From JACIYW01 sp014359745 (GTDB lineage Bacteria; Pseudomonadota; Alphaproteobacteria; Rhodobacterales; Rhodobacteraceae): DNA of 18,348 bases. Below the pieces are notes generated by a model that saw only the letters and a list, made by a program, of their open reading frames with translations, searched no databases and was not told the origin of the DNA. Shown here piece after piece: positions 15,637-18,348 of this stretch (positions within the stretch are counted from its first letter, which is position 1; the number at the start of each line of letters is the position of its first letter). A program made the position numbers and the translations under genes. The stretch is from positions 1 to 18,348 of the forward strand of contig JBNPWE010000037.1 in assembly GCA_050433985.1 (NCBI GenBank), in the 5' to 3' direction.

Positions 15637-15765
15637 ATTGGTAAGGCGCTAATAGCTATGGGAGCGATCCGGTTCAGTCTTGGCCGAGGCACGACCGAGG
15701 AAGACACAGATGAAACCGTCGCGATGCTGAAACAAGCGCTTGCCTCCAACAACAACCGAGATTGA
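15637..15765 (+). pseudogene. Relic of a cysteine desulfurase (NifS/IscS-like) C-terminus
   Basis: The open frame ending at 15765 reads AIRFSLGRGTTEEDTDETVA followed by MLKQAL, the characteristic C-terminal block of class V aminotransferase cysteine desulfurases (consensus like SIRFSLGRFTTEEEID). The preceding codons LIAMG resemble the conserved segment that normally lies some residues earlier, so an internal deletion is likely. No PLP lysine, catalytic cysteine loop or ribosome site is present. An ATG at 15658 could in principle start a 35-residue peptide, but the fragment has no fold of its own. Its last codons overlap the FNR-like box. It marks a recombination scar between the exporter operon and the SHOCT gene. 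Confidence 0.6.
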
Positions 15766-15813
15766 TCCAGATCAGGGCGCGGTGGTTATTCAGCTTATAT
15801 ATGAATATATAAT
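15762..15813 (+). promoter_or_regulatory. FNR-like box and AT-rich operator-like palindrome over a -10 element
   Basis: TTGATCCAGATCAG (15762-15775) matches TTGAT-N4-ATCAA with one mismatch. Downstream is a perfect inverted repeat, TTATATAT-GA-ATATATAA (15795-15812), which overlaps a consensus -10 TATAAT (15808-15813). The palindrome resembles operators of ArsR/SmtB-type repressors in size and AT content, but no such regulator is encoded here. From TATAAT the FNR box would be centred near -51; an alternative -10 within the palindrome (about 15798) would put it near -41. It faces the SHOCT gene, 34 bases further on. Confidence 0.5.
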
Positions 15814-15846
15814 GGCGGTTATCGCCAACTAAAAGGATTAAGCCGG

Positions 15847-16218
15847 ATGAAAACCAGAAGCTTTGCGGTGGCCACCAGCCTCATCGCAGCAACAATCGCA
15901 ATAGTGCATCCCGCGCTTGCGCAGGTCGGTGACATTCCGGAACGCAGCGCCCCTTACTTCTACGGACATGACATGATGTGGGGTGGTAGCCAATGGGGAG
16001 GATTCGGCATGATACTCGGACCGGTCTTCATGATCCTGATTGTGGTCGCGATCATCGCGGGAACGGTGTTCGTCGTGCGGCACTTTGGCGGCCCGGCGAT
16101 GACCGGCGGCGGTCATGCGGCGCATGATCGGGCCTTGGCACTGCTCAAGGAACGCTATGCCAAGGGCGAGATCGACAGCAAGGAATTCGAGGAACGCAAG
16201 AGGCTGCTGGTCGATTGA
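15847..16218 (+). CDS. SHOCT-domain membrane protein with signal peptide
   Basis: 123 aa. Signal peptide 1-25 (ending PALA), a short periplasmic segment with Met, Trp and His (HDMMWGGSQW, 41-50), a membrane helix (about 54-78), and a C-terminal cytoplasmic SHOCT motif (about 98-121: LLKERYAKGEIDSKEFEERK). SHOCT domains are short oligomerisation or interaction modules; proteins of this layout are frequent beside copper-resistance genes and multicopper oxidases. The start at 15847 has AAGGA nine bases upstream. The gene is followed 171 bases later by the multicopper oxidase gene on the same strand. The function itself is unknown. Confidence 0.85.
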   Translation: MKTRSFAVATSLIAATIAIVHPALAQVGDIPERSAPYFYGHDMMWGGSQWGGFGMILGPVFMILIVVAIIAGTVFVVRHFGGPAMTGGGHAAHDRALALLKERYAKGEIDSKEFEERKRLLVD

Positions 16219-16389
16219 GCGGCCTTTCTTTGCTTCACTTGTCCGAAAGGACGATGTCGCGAGTGAGGTTTGGGGATGCAAGGGCACCCTCCGTCGGGCA
16301 CTGGTGTTGACAACCCATGAGCCATTTGCCCATGCGGCCCGGGTGGCCCGTCATCAAGCGACGACCGGCCTGCCACTCGAAAGAACAAA

Positions 16390-17133
16390 ATGAAAAGACG
16401 CCAGTTCCTGACTTCCTCGTCCGCCTCACTCCTGACCGCGGGTATACTGTCGTCCGTGACTACGCGGCATGCCTTTGCACAACGCACCACAACCTTGGCG
16501 CGTCTGTCGACGCCGCCACTCCTCGATACGCGGCCGACGGGTCGGCTGTCCCTGACGGCGATGGCTGGCAGCAGGAGATTCAGTGACGGACCCGCCGTGG
16601 CAACCGCTGGCTTCAACCAGGATTATCTGGGGCCGACAATCCTCGTGCAGAACGGCGACCTTGCGGCCGAGGTCACCAACAGGCTGGACGAGCCTGTCAG
16701 CGCGCATTGGCACGGTCTCCTGGTGCCGGGAGAGCATGATGGCGGTCCGCACCTCGCCATTGCGCCCGGTGCGACATGGCGCCCCGAGATGGCGATCTCA
16801 CAGGAATCGGCAACCGCTTGGTATCACACGCATATTCATGAACGCACGGCGGCACAGGTCTATTCCGGCTTGGCGGGCGTGATCCATGTCACCGACGGCC
16901 GCGACGACCAGCGCGGACTGCTTTCAGCGTATGGCGTCGATGATCTGACGCTGGTGTTCCAGGATCGACGGTTCGACGCCGCGGGGCGGATGGTCTATGA
17001 CCCTTCCATGATGGACATCATGCACGGGTTCACCGGCAACCGGATGCTCGTGAATGGACAGGCTGGCGCGACGGCGGTCGTGCCGTAAGGGATCGTCCGG
17101 CTGCGACTTCTGAACGGTTCAAACGCGCGCATC
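16390..17133 (+). pseudogene. Multicopper oxidase (FtsP/CotA type), N-terminal part; broken by a stop and by a rearrangement
   Basis: The open frame runs 232 codons to a TAA at 17086-17088. A Tat signal KRRQFLTSSSASLL (2-15) is followed by the first cupredoxin domain with copper-ligand motifs HWHG (106-109) and WYHTHIH (144-150), then DLTLVFQDRRFD and FTGNRMLVNGQ at the start of domain 2. After the stop the same frame continues with family-like GIVRLRLLNGSNARI to about 17133, so the stop is a nonsense change in a once longer gene. Beyond that the sequence switches to an unrelated antisense gene. The C-terminal copper motifs (HPxHxH, HCHxxxH) that complete the T1 and trinuclear sites are absent, so an active oxidase is unlikely. 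An intact enzyme would oxidise Cu(+) or organics in the periplasm. Confidence 0.8.
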
Positions 17134-17134
17134 A

Positions 17135-17836
17135 GGACAAGGTGGTCAACAAATCGTTCGTCCAGCCTTGATGTGAGCTCATTGAAGTACCGCCTGTCTT
17201 CATCGACGGCTTCGATAACCAAAGTGACCTGTGTCGCGAGGGCTTTCGCCAGACTTTCCAGCGGGCGGCGCAGATCAACTGTCTTTGGATGTAAGGCTGC
17301 TGCGGCCACTGCCGCCCTTGCCGCCCAGGCTGCCACGGCGAGGTATTCGAGAACCCGTTTCTGTTCGTTGTCGTCCTGGGCGACCTGCAGGGTCTGCAAC
17401 GCCCGCGCGGCACCGAAATGCTGCTTGAGCAGCCTTCCAACCAGACGCGGCCAGTCATAGCTGTCCTTGGTGTGGATTGGCAGGATCTGTGTCGCCAATG
17501 CAACCCCTCGGATCGGCTGGGCATGGGAAAGCAGGATCTGCAGGAGCGCACGCAGCCGCACGAGTTCCGCGGTACTGATCGGCTTACCTTTCAATGATCG
17601 GCATCTGTCCTCGAACGCATCGACGGCCTCTTTCATCTTCTTTGCAGTCGTCACCGCCTGTTTCGTGGCTTTCGCTGGCTTCGGAATTTCCTCCAGCAGT
17701 GCCGACTGTGCAGCGTCTTCTGGAATCGCGGGTTCGGTAATCCGGAAATCCATGGCCGCAATCGCCTTCATCTCTCGTTCTTCATCGGCATCGACGTCTA
17801 CGCCGACGAGGCCGATTACGCGGTTGAGCACCGCAC
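17135..17836 (-). pseudogene. Internal fragment of an unrecognised gene, truncated at both ends
   Basis: About 234 codons are open on the minus strand. I do not recognise the family. The product is Ala-rich and probably all-helical, with a Lys/Glu-rich segment (KATKQAVTTAKKMKEAVDAF), the block IRGVALATQILPIHTKDSYD, and an Ala-rich helix (AAWAARAAVAAAALHP). Its 5' end is cut by the IS at 17837: the open frame runs on into the IS terminal repeat to a GTG at 17849, which is not its natural start. Its 3' end is cut near 17134 where the sequence becomes antisense multicopper oxidase. It is therefore a remnant, not a gene with its own ends. Confidence 0.6.
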
Positions 17837-18348
17837 GGCTCTGTTGCACAAATCAGCTGATGGCCGAGGCCCCCCTTTCCCCGGACAGACTTATCCCACG
17901 GCTTCAGTGATGGGTATGCCGAGGGCTGTGAAGCCGTTCAGGACGGCTACCCGGACCTGGAACTCGGCGACCTGACGGTTGAAGTCCCGTGCCATGAGGC
18001 GCTGGCCCAGTAGTTTGACGCAGTGCATCTTCGTTTCGACGCGGCTCCGGCGGTGATAGCCGCTCCATCGTCGCCAGATGGTCCGGCCGAGGCGCTTCGA
18101 TGCACGCAAGGCCTCGTTTCGTGCGATCGCCCCTGCGGTGTCCGGCTTCCAGGGCTTGGCGTTCTTGCGGGGCGGAATGATGGCGGCTGCCCCGCGGGCG
18201 GCGATGGCGTCATGGCACTTGCGGGTGTCGAAGGCACCATCGGCGGTGACGCTGCCGATCTCCTGATCCGGCGGGATCTGGTCGAGCAGTTCGGGCAGCA
18301 TGGGGGCATCGCCCACGTCGCTGGTGGTGAACTCGGCAGCCCGGACCT
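17837..18348 (-). mobile_element. IS5-family insertion sequence, 3' part (continues right of window)
   Basis: The terminal repeat GGCTCTGTTGCACAAATC (17837-17854) is the exact match, inverted, of the repeat at 76-93. It is followed by a short untranslated stretch and the 3' end of a transposase gene on the minus strand. This copy has the same transposase orientation as the element at 1-93, so the two lie as direct repeats around about 17.7 kb. Its left junction cuts the unrecognised gene at 17135-17836. Confidence 0.87.
17891..18348 (-). CDS. IS5-family transposase, C-terminal part (partial)
   Basis: At least 151 codons ending at TAA 17893-17891, open to the window edge. Blocks such as GSVTADGAFDTRKCHDAI (second catalytic Asp region), AAIIPPRKNAKPW and WSGYHRRSRVETKMHCVKLL (containing the catalytic Glu and the YREK-like region) are typical of IS5/IS4-superfamily DDE transposases. 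The C-terminus ALGIPITEAVG matches the group whose N-terminus is MSRPTPPAYK. The visible part shows no frameshift or stop, so this copy may be intact beyond the window. Confidence 0.93.
   Translation of the reverse strand, partial: VRAAEFTTSDVGDAPMLPELLDQIPPDQEIGSVTADGAFDTRKCHDAIAARGAAAIIPPRKNAKPWKPDTAGAIARNEALRASKRLGRTIWRRWSGYHRRSRVETKMHCVKLLGQRLMARDFNRQVAEFQVRVAVLNGFTALGIPITEAVG

Noticed and set aside
16241..16252. GTCC-GAAA-GGAC hairpin after the SHOCT gene
   Set aside because: Stem of only four pairs and no T run, so not supported as a terminator.
16995..17849. 284-codon minus-strand frame as an intact gene
   Set aside because: Its start lies in the IS terminal repeat and its last 45 or so codons are antisense of the multicopper oxidase; only the middle is genuine.
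1..18348. CRISPR arrays, tRNA, rRNA, riboswitches
   Set aside because: No regularly spaced repeats, cloverleaf-like segments or conserved RNA motifs were seen on either strand.

Overview
The window is GC-rich, densely packed DNA from an alphaproteobacterium. Family resemblance (FnrL-type anaeroboxes, a petA-type Rieske protein, an IS5-family transposase of a kind common in Paracoccus and roseobacters) points to Rhodobacterales; this is inference, as there is no rRNA or taxonomic marker. It is an accessory metal/redox island bracketed by two partial copies of the same type of IS5-family element, both with the transposase on the minus strand.

Layout. 1-93: 5' end of an IS5-type element, with the first 10 transposase codons. 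137-9751 (minus strand): a ten-gene run, read from 9751 downwards: DUF5676 membrane protein, DUF3141 PHA-synthase-like alpha/beta hydrolase, Cu(+) P1B-ATPase (copA), DUF4396 membrane protein, an unclassified four-helix membrane protein, a class I cytochrome c, (relic of a second cytochrome c), a Rieske iron-sulfur protein whose start codon looks frameshifted, a YVTN/YncE-like beta-propeller, DUF2933 protein, and a Met-rich cytochrome c. The first four are joined by ATGA overlaps. 9958-10341 (minus): small exported Cys/His protein behind a good FNR-type promoter. 10684-15602 (plus): a four-gene ABC exporter operon (HlyD-type adaptor, tandem-NBD ATPase, two ABC-2 permeases). 15637-15765: relic of a cysteine desulfurase C-terminus. 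15847-16218: SHOCT-domain membrane protein behind a second FNR-like box and an AT-rich palindrome. 16390-17133: a Tat-exported multicopper oxidase gene broken by a stop codon and then by a rearrangement junction. 17135-17836: internal fragment of an unrecognised gene. 17837-18348: 3' part of the second IS5-type element.

How the genes may work together. CopA would export Cu(+) from the cytoplasm; DUF2933, DUF4396, DUF5676, SHOCT proteins and the multicopper oxidase are families commonly seen beside copper-resistance genes. The orphan Rieske protein, two cytochromes c and the propeller suggest an attached periplasmic electron-transfer branch. Two TTGATCCAGAT-containing FNR-type boxes suggest that parts of the island respond to oxygen limitation. 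No metal-sensing regulator gene, cytochrome b or cytochrome c1 is present. The island shows several scars (two gene relics, one frameshifted start, one broken oxidase, one gene fragment), consistent with assembly by repeated transfer and recombination.
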